Below are positions 1 to 7,980 of a DNA stretch of 64,000 nt, in pieces (the first letter of the stretch is position 1; the number at the start of each line of letters is the position of its first letter). Source of the DNA: Streptomyces sp. NBC_00510 (GTDB lineage Bacteria; Actinomycetota; Actinomycetes; Streptomycetales; Streptomycetaceae); the NCBI GenBank assembly GCA_036013505.1, contig CP107851.1, positions 7,984,001 through 8,048,000 on the forward strand, read 5' to 3'. The position numbers and the translations under genes are program-made. The notes under the pieces are model-generated. The model had not been told where the DNA came from. It worked only from the letters and a program-made list of their open reading frames with translations, and searched no databases.

Positions 1-1211
1 TCCGGCTTCTTGCCCTTGGTCTCGACGTTGGTCAGTTCGGTCTTGTACGTCGCCATCAGGGCCGCGTCCGCCGGGGCCTCGTAGGCCGCCGGGATCGCCT
101 TGGCGGCCGGCCCGAAGACGTCGATGGTCTTCTGGCCGCCGAAGTACGGATCGCCGGCGGTCATCTGCGGCATCGCGTAGGCCGCGGGGGCGGCCGGGAA
201 GATCGCGGCGTCGGCGAAGCCGCGGGCGTCGTTGGCGGGGCTCAGCAGCCAACTCACGACCTTGAAGGCCTGCTCGGGGTTGCGGCACTGGCGGGGCAGC
301 GCCAGGAACGAGCCGCCGAGGTTGGACGGGCCGCCCGGCATCGGGGCCACGCGCCACTTGCCCTTGGAGTCGGGGGCGGCGGAGGAGATGTCCAGGGCGT
401 GCCAGGCGGCGCCGAGTTCGGTCGCCAGCGTGCCCTTGGCGATGGCCGCGTTCCAGCTGTTGTCGTTGATCTTGGCGTCGAGCCCGAGCTCGTACGGCCG
501 CACGGCCAGGTCCCAGGCGGCACGGATGTGGTCCTGGTCGCCGACGAAGTGGTTGCCGGTGTCGATGAAGCGCTGCGTGCCCTGGCCGACGGCGATGTCG
601 AAGACCGCGCTCGCGCTGTTGATCAGCGACGCCGACGGCACCGCCTTGTGCAGCTCCCGGCCCGCGGCCAGCCAGTCGTCCCAGGTCTTGATCTGCGCCG
701 CGACCTGCTCCGGCTCGGAGGGCAGCCCGGCCTGCTCGAAGAAGTCCGCGCGGTAGAACATCGCGGTGGGGCCGATGTCGATCGGGAAGCCGATCTGCCG
801 GCCGTCCTCGCTGCGCGCCAGCTTGGTCTTCCACTCCAGGTACTGCGGGGCCACGTCCTTGAAGCCCAGGTCGTTGAGGTCCAGGAAGCGGTTGGCATTG
901 GGCAGGAAGGAGGCCATGTCCTCGCCCTTGATGCCGGTGATGTCGGGCACGGACTGGCCCCCGGTCAGCGTCGTGAGCAGCTTCTGCTTGAAGTCGCCGC
1001 CTATCTGCGCGGACTTCAGGGTCACTTCGGTGAAGTGCGCCTCGGCGTCCTTGACAACCTTGTCACTCAGCCCGCCGCCCCAGTACCAGAGCGTGAGGTT
1101 CTTGCCGTTCCTGGTGCCGCCCGCTCCGCCGCCACCGCACGCGGCGGTGAGGCCGGCGGCCGCGGCGGTGAGCACGGTCGCCTGCAGGAATCGTCTGCGG
1201 GAAAGGTCCAC
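1..1211 (-). CDS. ABC sugar transporter substrate-binding lipoprotein (3' end outside window)
   Basis: Extracellular solute-binding protein, family 1 type, that would capture a sugar and pass it to membrane permeases. The N-terminus has a twin-arginine motif (SRRRFLQ), a short hydrophobic stretch and a lipobox-like LTAAC, followed by a Gly-rich linker, so a Tat-exported lipoprotein is likely. The mature part has typical family features: LWYWGG near the start, a DITGIKGEDM segment, the FYRADFFEQAGLP motif and a C-terminal RNPEQAFKVVSWL segment. About 403 residues are visible and no stop occurs before the left edge, so the C-terminus lies outside. The GTG start is chosen because AGGAG lies 7 nt upstream and it is 9 nt after the stop of the sugar kinase gene, implying one operon. 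Permease genes are not seen here; they may follow to the left. The sugar is not known. Confidence 0.85.
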   Translation of the reverse strand, partial: MDLSRRRFLQATVLTAAAAGLTAACGGGGAGGTRNGKNLTLWYWGGGLSDKVVKDAEAHFTEVTLKSAQIGGDFKQKLLTTLTGGQSVPDITGIKGEDMASFLPNANRFLDLNDLGFKDVAPQYLEWKTKLARSEDGRQIGFPIDIGPTAMFYRADFFEQAGLPSEPEQVAAQIKTWDDWLAAGRELHKAVPSASLINSASAVFDIAVGQGTQRFIDTGNHFVGDQDHIRAAWDLAVRPYELGLDAKINDNSWNAAIAKGTLATELGAAWHALDISSAAPDSKGKWRVAPMPGGPSNLGGSFLALPRQCRNPEQAFKVVSWLLSPANDARGFADAAIFPAAPAAYAMPQMTAGDPYFGGQKTIDVFGPAAKAIPAAYEAPADAALMATYKTELTNVETKGKKP

Positions 1212-1220
1212 GGGGTTCTC

Positions 1221-2273
1221 CTACTGCTCGGGCTGATCGGCGTGGTGCGGGCCGGCGGCGGTCGTCGCGGCGGCCGGCACGGTGTGGTCGAGGAAGGCGT
1301 AGGCGGAGCGCAGGTCGTCGTTGCCGGGGGAGTCGCGCACGGACCGCCACCAGCGGTCGACGGCGGCCACGTCCGGTGCGGCGGCGGCGCCACCGATCCG
1401 CCGCACGGACAGCGCGGCGACGAGGTTGGCGAAACGCAGCCGGTCGGCGAGCGGCCGGCCGGCCAGGGTGGCGGCGACCAGCCCGGCCCCGAAGACGTCG
1501 CCGGCGCCGGTGGTGTCGACGGCGTCCACCGGCAGTCCGGCCACCGACGCGCTCTCGCCCGTCGTGGAGTCCACCGCCAGCGCGCCCCCGGCGCCGTCGG
1601 TGACCACGGCGAGCGGTACCAGGTCGGCCAGCCGGGACAGCGCCGCCCGCGGGGTGCCGGTGCGGGTGTAGGCCATCGCCTCCTCGGCGTTGGGCATGAA
1701 GGCGTGGCACAGGGCGAGCTGTTCCAGCACCGCCGGGCTCCAGCGCTCCGAGGGGTCCCAGCCGACGTCGGCGAAGACTAGGGTGCCCGCCGCGTGCGCG
1801 CGCCCCACCCACTCCAGCGGCTCGGCGCCGATGTGGGCGATCGCGGCCCGGCTGGGCGGCGGTTCGCCGATCATCGCGTCCGGGCCGAGCGGCGGCTCCT
1901 GGCCGTGGGTGACCAGCGCCCGGTCGCCGTCGTACGCGAGCGAGACGGTCACCGGGGTCGGCCACCCGGCGAAGCGGCGCGAGCGGGAGAGGTCGACGCC
2001 CTCGGTGACGGACAGCTCGTGCCACAGGTGCGTGCCGAGCAGGTCCTCGCCGAAGGCCGCGGACAGCGACGTGCGCAGCCCCAGCCTGCTCAGCGCGACC
2101 GCGAAGTTGGCGATCCCGCCGGGGGACGTGCCCATGCCCTTGGTCCACACCTCGGCGCCCGGGGTGGGAGCCGAGGGGAGCCCGGTGAAACCCAGGTCGA
2201 AGAAGAGCAGCCCTGACAGGAAGACATCGGCTGCCTCCTCCCGGGTGCTGCCGGCGTGTGTCGACCGCGGCAT
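1221..2273 (-). CDS. PfkB-family carbohydrate kinase
   Basis: ATP-dependent kinase of the ribokinase/PfkB family, 350 residues, which would phosphorylate a sugar taken up by the adjacent transporter. Supporting motifs are the N-terminal FLSGLLFFDLGF strand, the GGIANFAVALSRLG segment (PfkB signature 1 region) and the C-terminal DTTGAGDVFGAG motif (signature 2) with the catalytic base predicted at Asp259. It is first in a leftward operon with the binding protein and is divergent from the DeoR-type regulator, which likely controls both sides. The ATG at the right end is preceded by a GAGAGGTAGG stretch. The substrate (a fructose-, tagatose- or ribose-like sugar or a nucleoside) cannot be read from sequence. 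Confidence 0.88.
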   Translation of the reverse strand: MPRSTHAGSTREEAADVFLSGLLFFDLGFTGLPSAPTPGAEVWTKGMGTSPGGIANFAVALSRLGLRTSLSAAFGEDLLGTHLWHELSVTEGVDLSRSRRFAGWPTPVTVSLAYDGDRALVTHGQEPPLGPDAMIGEPPPSRAAIAHIGAEPLEWVGRAHAAGTLVFADVGWDPSERWSPAVLEQLALCHAFMPNAEEAMAYTRTGTPRAALSRLADLVPLAVVTDGAGGALAVDSTTGESASVAGLPVDAVDTTGAGDVFGAGLVAATLAGRPLADRLRFANLVAALSVRRIGGAAAAPDVAAVDRWWRSVRDSPGNDDLRSAYAFLDHTVPAAATTAAGPHHADQPEQ

Positions 2274-2397
2274 TGCGACCTACCTCTCCAGGGGCACCGG
2301 CGCGGGGCGCCCGGTGCTTCGTGTCCCCCCGGTCCAGGCCCGGACGGGGGGACGCCCCGGCCTGAAGTAGGCAAGAGCTTGCATGCTGTGCAGTGGT

Positions 2398-2438
2398 TTG
2401 ACAAGGGTCAATCACAAACCTGCTCGACTTTGATTGAC
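2398..2438. promoter_or_regulatory. Divergent operator/promoter with TTGAC/GTCAA repeats
   Basis: TTGAC-aagg-GTCAA lies at 2398-2411. A perfect 8-bp inverted pair, GTCAATCA at 2407-2414 and TGATTGAC at 2431-2438, overlaps it. GACTTTG is also directly repeated at 2426-2432 and 2436-2442. This compact, AT-richer cluster is in the divergent region between the kinase and the DeoR-type regulator. It is probably the regulator's operator. The GTCAA at 2407-2411 read on the minus strand could serve as a -35 element for the leftward operon. Function is inferred. Confidence 0.5.
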
Positions 2439-2468
2439 TTTGCAGAGAGCCCGGGTAGGGTTCGTGTC

Positions 2469-3221
2469 ATGCTCCCCGACCGACGACATGAGCTGATCCT
2501 CCGTGCGCTGCGGGCGGACGGCCCCACCTCGGTGACCGTGCTGGCCGAGCGGATCGGCGCCAGCCAGGCCACGATCCGCCGCGACCTCATCCAGCTCGAG
2601 GACGAGGGCCTGCTGAAGCGGGTCTACGGCGGTGCGGTCCCGCTGACCGGCGAGGACGACCCGTTCCCGGACGTCGCCGCCGTCCGCGTCGAGGCCAAGG
2701 ACGCCATCGCCGTCCGCTGCGCCGAGATCATCAAGGACGGCGAGACCGTGCTGCTGGACATCGGGACCACCGCACTGCGGGTCGCCCGGCACCTGCGCGG
2801 CCGCTCGCTCACGGTGATCACCAGCAACCTCGCGGTCTACGAGGAGCTGCAGGACGAGAAGGACGTCCAGCTGGTGCTGCTCGGCGGGGTCGTGCGCCGC
2901 GAGTACCGCTCCCTGGTCGGCTTCCTCACCGAGGACAACCTGCGCCAGGTCCGGGCCGACCGGCTGGTCCTGGGCACCAGCGGCATCCGCCCGGGCGGGC
3001 AGATACTGGACACGACCGCCGTGGAGGTGCCCGTCAAACGGGCCATGATCGCGGCGAGCGACCAGGTGGTGCTCGCGGCGGACGCCGGGAAGTTCCCCGG
3101 CACCGGCATGGCCCGTGTGTGCGGGCCCGAGGACATCGACGTCGTGGTGACCAACGCCCCGGCGGACGCGACGACCCGGACCTCGCTGCGCGAGGCGGGG
3201 GTGGAGGTGGTCGAGGTATGA
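2469..3221 (+). CDS. DeoR/GlpR-family transcriptional regulator
   Basis: Sugar-responsive repressor of 250 residues. The N-terminal DeoR helix-turn-helix covers about residues 1-55 (RRHELILRALRADG, then ASQATIRRDLIQLEDEGLLKRVYGGAV). The rest is a DeoR C-terminal sensor domain with the conserved DIGTTALRVARHLRGR and TSNLAVYEEL segments, which in this family binds a phosphorylated sugar. The ATG at 2469 is used because the HTH begins at once and longer frames run into the promoter. The stop overlaps the start of the GH4 gene (ATGA), so the two are probably translationally coupled. It likely autoregulates and also controls the divergent kinase/transporter operon through the repeats at 2398-2438. 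Confidence 0.9.
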   Translation: MLPDRRHELILRALRADGPTSVTVLAERIGASQATIRRDLIQLEDEGLLKRVYGGAVPLTGEDDPFPDVAAVRVEAKDAIAVRCAEIIKDGETVLLDIGTTALRVARHLRGRSLTVITSNLAVYEELQDEKDVQLVLLGGVVRREYRSLVGFLTEDNLRQVRADRLVLGTSGIRPGGQILDTTAVEVPVKRAMIAASDQVVLAADAGKFPGTGMARVCGPEDIDVVVTNAPADATTRTSLREAGVEVVEV

Positions 3222-4561
3222 GGCTCACGATTCTCGGTGGTGGCGGCTTCCGCGTCCCGCTGGTCTACCGCGCCTTGCTGGAGGACCGTGCGGCGGGCCG
3301 CGTCACCCACGTGACCCTGCACGACCTGGACCCCGGACGCCTGGACGCCATCGTCCGGGTGCTGCGGCAGCAGGCGCAGGGATACCCCGACGCGCCCGGG
3401 GTCACCGTCACCACCGACCTCGACGCGGCCGTCACCGGCGCCGACTTCGTGTTCTCCGCGATCCGCGTCGGCGGCCTCGCCGGACGGGTCGTCGACGAGC
3501 GCGTCGCCCTCGACGAGGGCGTCCTCGGCCAGGAGACGGTCGGCCCCGGCGGCATCGCGTACGGGCTGCGCACCATCCCTGTCGCCGTCGACATCGCGCG
3601 CCGCATCGCGCGGCTGGCGCCCGACGCCTGGGTCATCAACTTCACCAACCCCGCCGGCATGGTCACCGAGGCCATGTCCCACCACCTCGGCGACCGCGTC
3701 ATCGGCATCTGCGACTCGCCCGTCGGCCTCGGCAGGCGGGTGGCGCGCGCCCTGGGCGTCGACGCCGGCCGCGCCTGGTTCGACTACGCGGGCCTGAACC
3801 ACCTCGGCTGGCTGCGGGCGGTGCGCGTGGACGGCGTCGACCTGCTCCCGCGCCTGCTGGCCGACGAGGCGGCGCTCACCTCCTTCGAGGAGGGCAAGCT
3901 CTTCGGCGCCGACTGGCTGCGCACCCTCGGCTCGGTGCCCAACGAGTACCTGAACTACTACTACTCCAACCGGGAGACCGTCGCCGCCGCGCGCGACGCC
4001 GAGCACACCCGCGGCGCCTTCCTCCTGGAGCAGCAGCAGCGCTTCTACGAGACGATGCGCGCCCCGGGCACCGAGCCCTTCGCGGCCTGGGACGCCACCC
4101 GCCTGGAGCGCGAGACCACCTACGGCGCCGACGTGCGGGAGGCCGCGGGAGCCGGCGAACGCGACTCGTGCGACCTGGAGTCCGGCGGCTACGAGAAGGT
4201 CGCCCTCGCCCTGATGCGGGCCATCGCCCTCGACGAGCGCACCACGCTGATCCTCAACGTCCGCAACCGCCGCGCCCTGGAGCCGCTCGACGCCGAGGCC
4301 GTCGTGGAGGTGCCCTGCCACGTGGACGCCAACGGCGCCCGCCCGATCGTCGGCGATCCGCTGCCCGGCCACGCCGTCGGCCTGGTCACCTCCGTCAAGG
4401 CCGTCGAGCGCGACGTCATCCGTGCCGCCACCACCGGCGAGCGCGCCGCCGCCCTGCGCGCCTTCGCGCTCCACCCGCTCGTCGACTCCGTCGCCGTCGC
4501 CCAGCGTCTGCTCGACGGCTACCGCAAGCACGTACCCGACCTCGCCTACCTCCGGGACTGA
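3218..4561 (+). CDS. Glycoside hydrolase family 4 (6-phospho-beta-glucosidase / alpha-galactosidase type)
   Basis: NAD+- and divalent-metal-dependent glycosidase of 447 residues. It begins with a Rossmann strand, RLTILGGGGFRVP, and has GH4 hallmarks: a GQETVGPGGIAYGLRTIP segment, FTNPAGMVTEA, the metal-ligand cysteine in ICDSPVGL (Cys165) and the histidine in NHLGW (His195). GH4 enzymes cleave by oxidation at C3 and elimination rather than by classical hydrolysis. The start ATG overlaps the stop of the regulator. GH4 subfamilies differ in using phosphorylated or free sugars, and either is possible here: no phosphotransferase genes are visible, but a PfkB kinase is. The alpha-mannosidase gene follows 14 nt later, so they form one operon. 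Confidence 0.87.
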   Translation: MRLTILGGGGFRVPLVYRALLEDRAAGRVTHVTLHDLDPGRLDAIVRVLRQQAQGYPDAPGVTVTTDLDAAVTGADFVFSAIRVGGLAGRVVDERVALDEGVLGQETVGPGGIAYGLRTIPVAVDIARRIARLAPDAWVINFTNPAGMVTEAMSHHLGDRVIGICDSPVGLGRRVARALGVDAGRAWFDYAGLNHLGWLRAVRVDGVDLLPRLLADEAALTSFEEGKLFGADWLRTLGSVPNEYLNYYYSNRETVAAARDAEHTRGAFLLEQQQRFYETMRAPGTEPFAAWDATRLERETTYGADVREAAGAGERDSCDLESGGYEKVALALMRAIALDERTTLILNVRNRRALEPLDAEAVVEVPCHVDANGARPIVGDPLPGHAVGLVTSVKAVERDVIRAATTGERAAALRAFALHPLVDSVAVAQRLLDGYRKHVPDLAYLRD

Positions 4562-4575
4562 GGGGAACAGCACCC

Positions 4576-7500
4576 ATGCACGACGACCGCAAGCAGGTCG
4601 AGGCGCGCCTCGACCGCGTCCTCGAACAGCGCATCCGCCCCGCGGTGTACGCCGCGTCGGTGCCGCTGACGCTCACCGCGTGGCACGTGGACGGCGAACC
4701 GGTGCCGGTGGGCGAGGCGCTGGCCGCCGGGTACGTGCCCTTCGCGGTCGGCGACCGCTGGGGCACCCCCTGGTCGACCAGCTGGATACGCGCCCAGGGC
4801 ACCGTCCCCGCGGAATGGGCCGGCCGGCGCGTCGAGGCCGTCTTCGACCTCGGCTTCATCGGCGACTGGCCCGGCGGCCAGGCCGAGGCCCTGGTGCACG
4901 ACGCCTCCGGCACCCCGGTCAAGGGCATCGAGCCGCGCAACCAGTACGTGCCCGTCGCGAACCCCGCGGCCGGCGGCGAGCCGGTGGAACTGCTGCTGGA
5001 GGCCGCCGCCAATCCCGACATCCTGGCCAAGGGCTTCCTGCCGACCCCGCTCGGCGACCGGCTCACCGCGCCCGCGGAACCGCTGTACACGATGGCCCGC
5101 GCGGACCTCGCCGTGCTCGACGAGGACGTGTGGCACCTCGTCCTCGACATCGAGGTCGCGGGCGAACTGATGCGTGAGCTGTCCACGGCCGAGCCGCGCC
5201 GCCACGAACTGCTGCGCGCCCTGGAGCGGATGCTCGACGCCCTCGACATCGCGGACGTCGCCGGCACCGCCGCCGCGGCCCGCGCGGAACTCGCCGGGGC
5301 GCTGTCCCGGCCCGCCCACGCCAGCGCCCACACGCTGTCCGCGGTCGGCCACGCCCACATCGACAGCGCATGGCTGTGGCCGCTGCGTGAGACCAAGCGC
5401 AAGACCGCCCGCACCTTCTCCAACGTCACCGCGCTCGCCGCCGACTACCCGGAGCTGGTCTTCGCCTGCTCCCAGGCCCAGCAGTACGCCTGGGTCAAGG
5501 AGCGCAACCCCGAGGTGTACCGCCGCATGCAGGAGGCGGCGAAGGCCGGCAACTGGGTGCCGGTCGGCGGCATGTGGGTGGAGGCCGACGGCAACCTGCC
5601 GGGCGGCGAGGCGATGGCCCGCCAGCTGATCCACGGCAAGCGCTTCTTCGCCGAGGAGTTCGGCGTCGAGTGCCGGGGTGTGTGGCTGCCCGACTCCTTC
5701 GGCTACACCGGCGCCTACCCGCAGATCGCCCGGCTGGCCGGGATGGACTGGTTCCTCACCCAGAAGATCTCGTGGAACCAGACGAACAAGATGCCGCACC
5801 ACACCTTCTGGTGGGAGGGCATCGACGGGACCCGCATCTTCACGCACTTCCCGCCCGTCGACACCTACAACGCGGTGTTCTCCGGCGAGGAGATGGCCCA
5901 CGCCGTGCGCAACTACGCCGACAAGGGCGGCGGCACGCGTTCCCTGGTCCCCTTCGGCCACGGTGACGGCGGGGGCGGCCCCACCCGCGAGATGCTGGAG
6001 AAGGCCCGGCGTCTGCGCGACCTGGAGGGCTCGGCCAAGGTCGTCGTCCAGGACCCGGACACCTTCTTCCGCGAGGCCCGGGAGGAGTACGAGGACGCCC
6101 CGGTGTGGTCCGGCGAGCTCTACCTGGAGCTGCACCGCGCCACCTACACCAGCCAGGCCCGCACCAAGTCCGGCAACCGGCGGGGCGAGCACCTGCTGCG
6201 CGAGGCCGAGCTGTGGGCCGCCACGGCCGCGCTGCGCGACCCCTCGTACGCCTACCCGTACGAGGACCTCGACCGGCTGTGGAAGACGGTCCTGCTCCAC
6301 CAGTTCCACGACATCCTGCCCGGCTCCTCCATCGCCTGGGTGCACCGCGAGGCCGAGGCGACCTACGCCCGCCTGAAGGAGGAGCTGGAGGCGATCACCG
6401 CCACCGCCGCCGCGGTGGTGGCCGGCGACCCCGGCACGGGGCCGTCGGCGCCGTGGGTGTTCAACACCTCACCGCGGCCCCGGGCGGAGGTCGTCGCGGT
6501 GCCGGCGGCGCCGGACGGAGCCGGAGGCCAGCCGCTTGCCGACGGGCGGGTGGCGGTCTTCGCCGAGCTTCCGGCCTCCGGGGCGGGGCCGGTCGTGGCG
6601 GGTGAGCCGGGCGGCAAGGTGACCGTCACCGGCCGTGTCCTGGACAACGGGCTGGTCCGCGTCGAACTCGACGACGACGGGCTGCTCACCTCGGTGTTCG
6701 ACCTGACCGCCGGCCGCGAGGTGCTCGCCCCCGGCGCGCGCGGCAACCTGCTGCGGCTCCACACCGACCTGCCCAACCAGTGGGACGCCTGGGACATCGA
6801 CCGGCACTACCGCCGCCAGTACACCGACCTGACGGCCGCGGACGCGATCACCGTCGTGGAGGAGGGCCCGCTCGTCGGCGCCATCCGCGTCGAGCGGTCC
6901 TTCGGGGCCTCCCGCCTCGCGCAGACCGTACGGCTGCGCGCCGGCAGCCCGCGGATCGACTTCGAGACGGAGATCGACTGGCACGAGAGCGAGAAGATCC
7001 TCAAGGCGGCCTTCCCGCTGGACGTGCACGCCGACCGGAGCGCCGCCGAGATCCAGTTCGGGCACGTCTTCCGGCCCACGCACACCAACACCAGCTGGGA
7101 CGCGGCCCGTTTCGAGGTCTTCTGCCACCGCTGGGTGCACGTCGCCGAGCCCGGGTACGGCGTGGCCGTGCTCAACGACTCGACCTACGGGCACGATGTC
7201 GGCCGCGCCTCCCGCGAGGACGGCGGCACCACCACGACGCTGCGGCTCAGCCTGGTCCGGGCGCCCCGCGTGCCCGATCCGCACGCCGACCAGGGCACGC
7301 ACCGCATGACGTACGCGCTGCTGCCCGGCGCGGCCGTGGAGGACGCCGTGGCGGGCGGCTACGAGCTCAACCTGCCGCTGCGCGTCACCGCCGGGGCCGC
7401 GGGCGCCGGGCCGGCCGCGCCCCTGGTGACCCTCGACGGCACGCGGGCCGCGATCGAGGCGGTCAAGCTCGCCGACGACCGCTCCGGCGACGTGGTCGTC

Positions 7501-7695
7501 CGGCTGTACGAGTCGCTCGGCGGGCGCGCCGCGACCACCCTGCGCGCCTCGTTCCCGGTGGAGCGGGTGCAGGTGACCGACCTGCTGGAACGCCCGCTGG
7601 AGGGGGAGAGCGCGCAGCTCGGGCCCGACGGAGGGATCCGGGTGTCCCTGCGGCCGTTCCAGATCCTCACCCTGCGTCTGACGCCGCGCGCGTAG
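4576..7695 (+). CDS. Alpha-mannosidase, glycoside hydrolase family 38
   Basis: Class II alpha-mannosidase of 1039 residues, a usual length for bacterial GH38. An N-terminal beta domain (about 1-250) precedes the catalytic domain. The zinc-site motif GHAHIDSAWLWP gives ligands His261 and Asp263, and the nucleophile is predicted at Asp373 in WLPDSFGYTGAYPQ. The mid and C-terminal beta domains follow, with a conserved FETEIDWHE segment. There is no signal peptide, so it probably acts in the cytoplasm on imported mannosides. A GAGGGGAA ribosome site precedes the ATG. It lies 14 nt after GH4 and shares its operon. Confidence 0.93.
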   Translation: MHDDRKQVEARLDRVLEQRIRPAVYAASVPLTLTAWHVDGEPVPVGEALAAGYVPFAVGDRWGTPWSTSWIRAQGTVPAEWAGRRVEAVFDLGFIGDWPGGQAEALVHDASGTPVKGIEPRNQYVPVANPAAGGEPVELLLEAAANPDILAKGFLPTPLGDRLTAPAEPLYTMARADLAVLDEDVWHLVLDIEVAGELMRELSTAEPRRHELLRALERMLDALDIADVAGTAAAARAELAGALSRPAHASAHTLSAVGHAHIDSAWLWPLRETKRKTARTFSNVTALAADYPELVFACSQAQQYAWVKERNPEVYRRMQEAAKAGNWVPVGGMWVEADGNLPGGEAMARQLIHGKRFFAEEFGVECRGVWLPDSFGYTGAYPQIARLAGMDWFLTQKISWNQTNKMPHHTFWWEGIDGTRIFTHFPPVDTYNAVFSGEEMAHAVRNYADKGGGTRSLVPFGHGDGGGGPTREMLEKARRLRDLEGSAKVVVQDPDTFFREAREEYEDAPVWSGELYLELHRATYTSQARTKSGNRRGEHLLREAELWAATAALRDPSYAYPYEDLDRLWKTVLLHQFHDILPGSSIAWVHREAEATYARLKEELEAITATAAAVVAGDPGTGPSAPWVFNTSPRPRAEVVAVPAAPDGAGGQPLADGRVAVFAELPASGAGPVVAGEPGGKVTVTGRVLDNGLVRVELDDDGLLTSVFDLTAGREVLAPGARGNLLRLHTDLPNQWDAWDIDRHYRRQYTDLTAADAITVVEEGPLVGAIRVERSFGASRLAQTVRLRAGSPRIDFETEIDWHESEKILKAAFPLDVHADRSAAEIQFGHVFRPTHTNTSWDAARFEVFCHRWVHVAEPGYGVAVLNDSTYGHDVGRASREDGGTTTTLRLSLVRAPRVPDPHADQGTHRMTYALLPGAAVEDAVAGGYELNLPLRVTAGAAGAGPAAPLVTLDGTRAAIEAVKLADDRSGDVVVRLYESLGGRAATTLRASFPVERVQVTDLLERPLEGESAQLGPDGGIRVSLRPFQILTLRLTPRA

Positions 7696-7706
7696 CCGCC
7701 CCACCG

Positions 7707-7750
7707 CCCGGAACGGTCCGGCCACCGGCCACCCGCCCGACCGTTCCGGG
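7707..7750. terminator. Long hairpin after the mannosidase gene
   Basis: A perfect 12-bp inverted repeat, CCCGGAACGGTC (7707-7718) and GACCGTTCCGGG (7739-7750), starts 12 bp after the mannosidase stop. There is no T-tract, as is common in high-GC actinobacteria. It may end or weaken transcription before the beta-galactosidase gene; an operator is possible. The rest of the 285-bp gap to 7980 holds only GC-rich sequence in which I see nothing clear. Confidence 0.5.
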
Positions 7751-7980
7751 CCGTCCGGGGCGCGCGCACCACGCCCGCCCCGGACGACGTACCGCCCGGC
7801 CGTCACCCCCGTGCCGTCGCAGCGGACCCCCGTCCTCCCCGGCGCCGATCGCGCCGCACCGCGGGCCCCGACCCGCGGCCGCCGGGCCACCCCCGGCGAC
7901 GCCGCCCCGGTCCTCGTCCCCACGCGGCCCGCCGTCACCGCGCCCCACCGCGAACCGACCGCTCCCGGGAGGGAACCCCC

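Noticed and set aside
2837..4573. Long minus-strand frame antisense to the DeoR and GH4 genes
   Set aside because: Residue composition is highly biased to Gly, Val and Asp, and it contains no known domain; both sense-strand genes have clear motifs.
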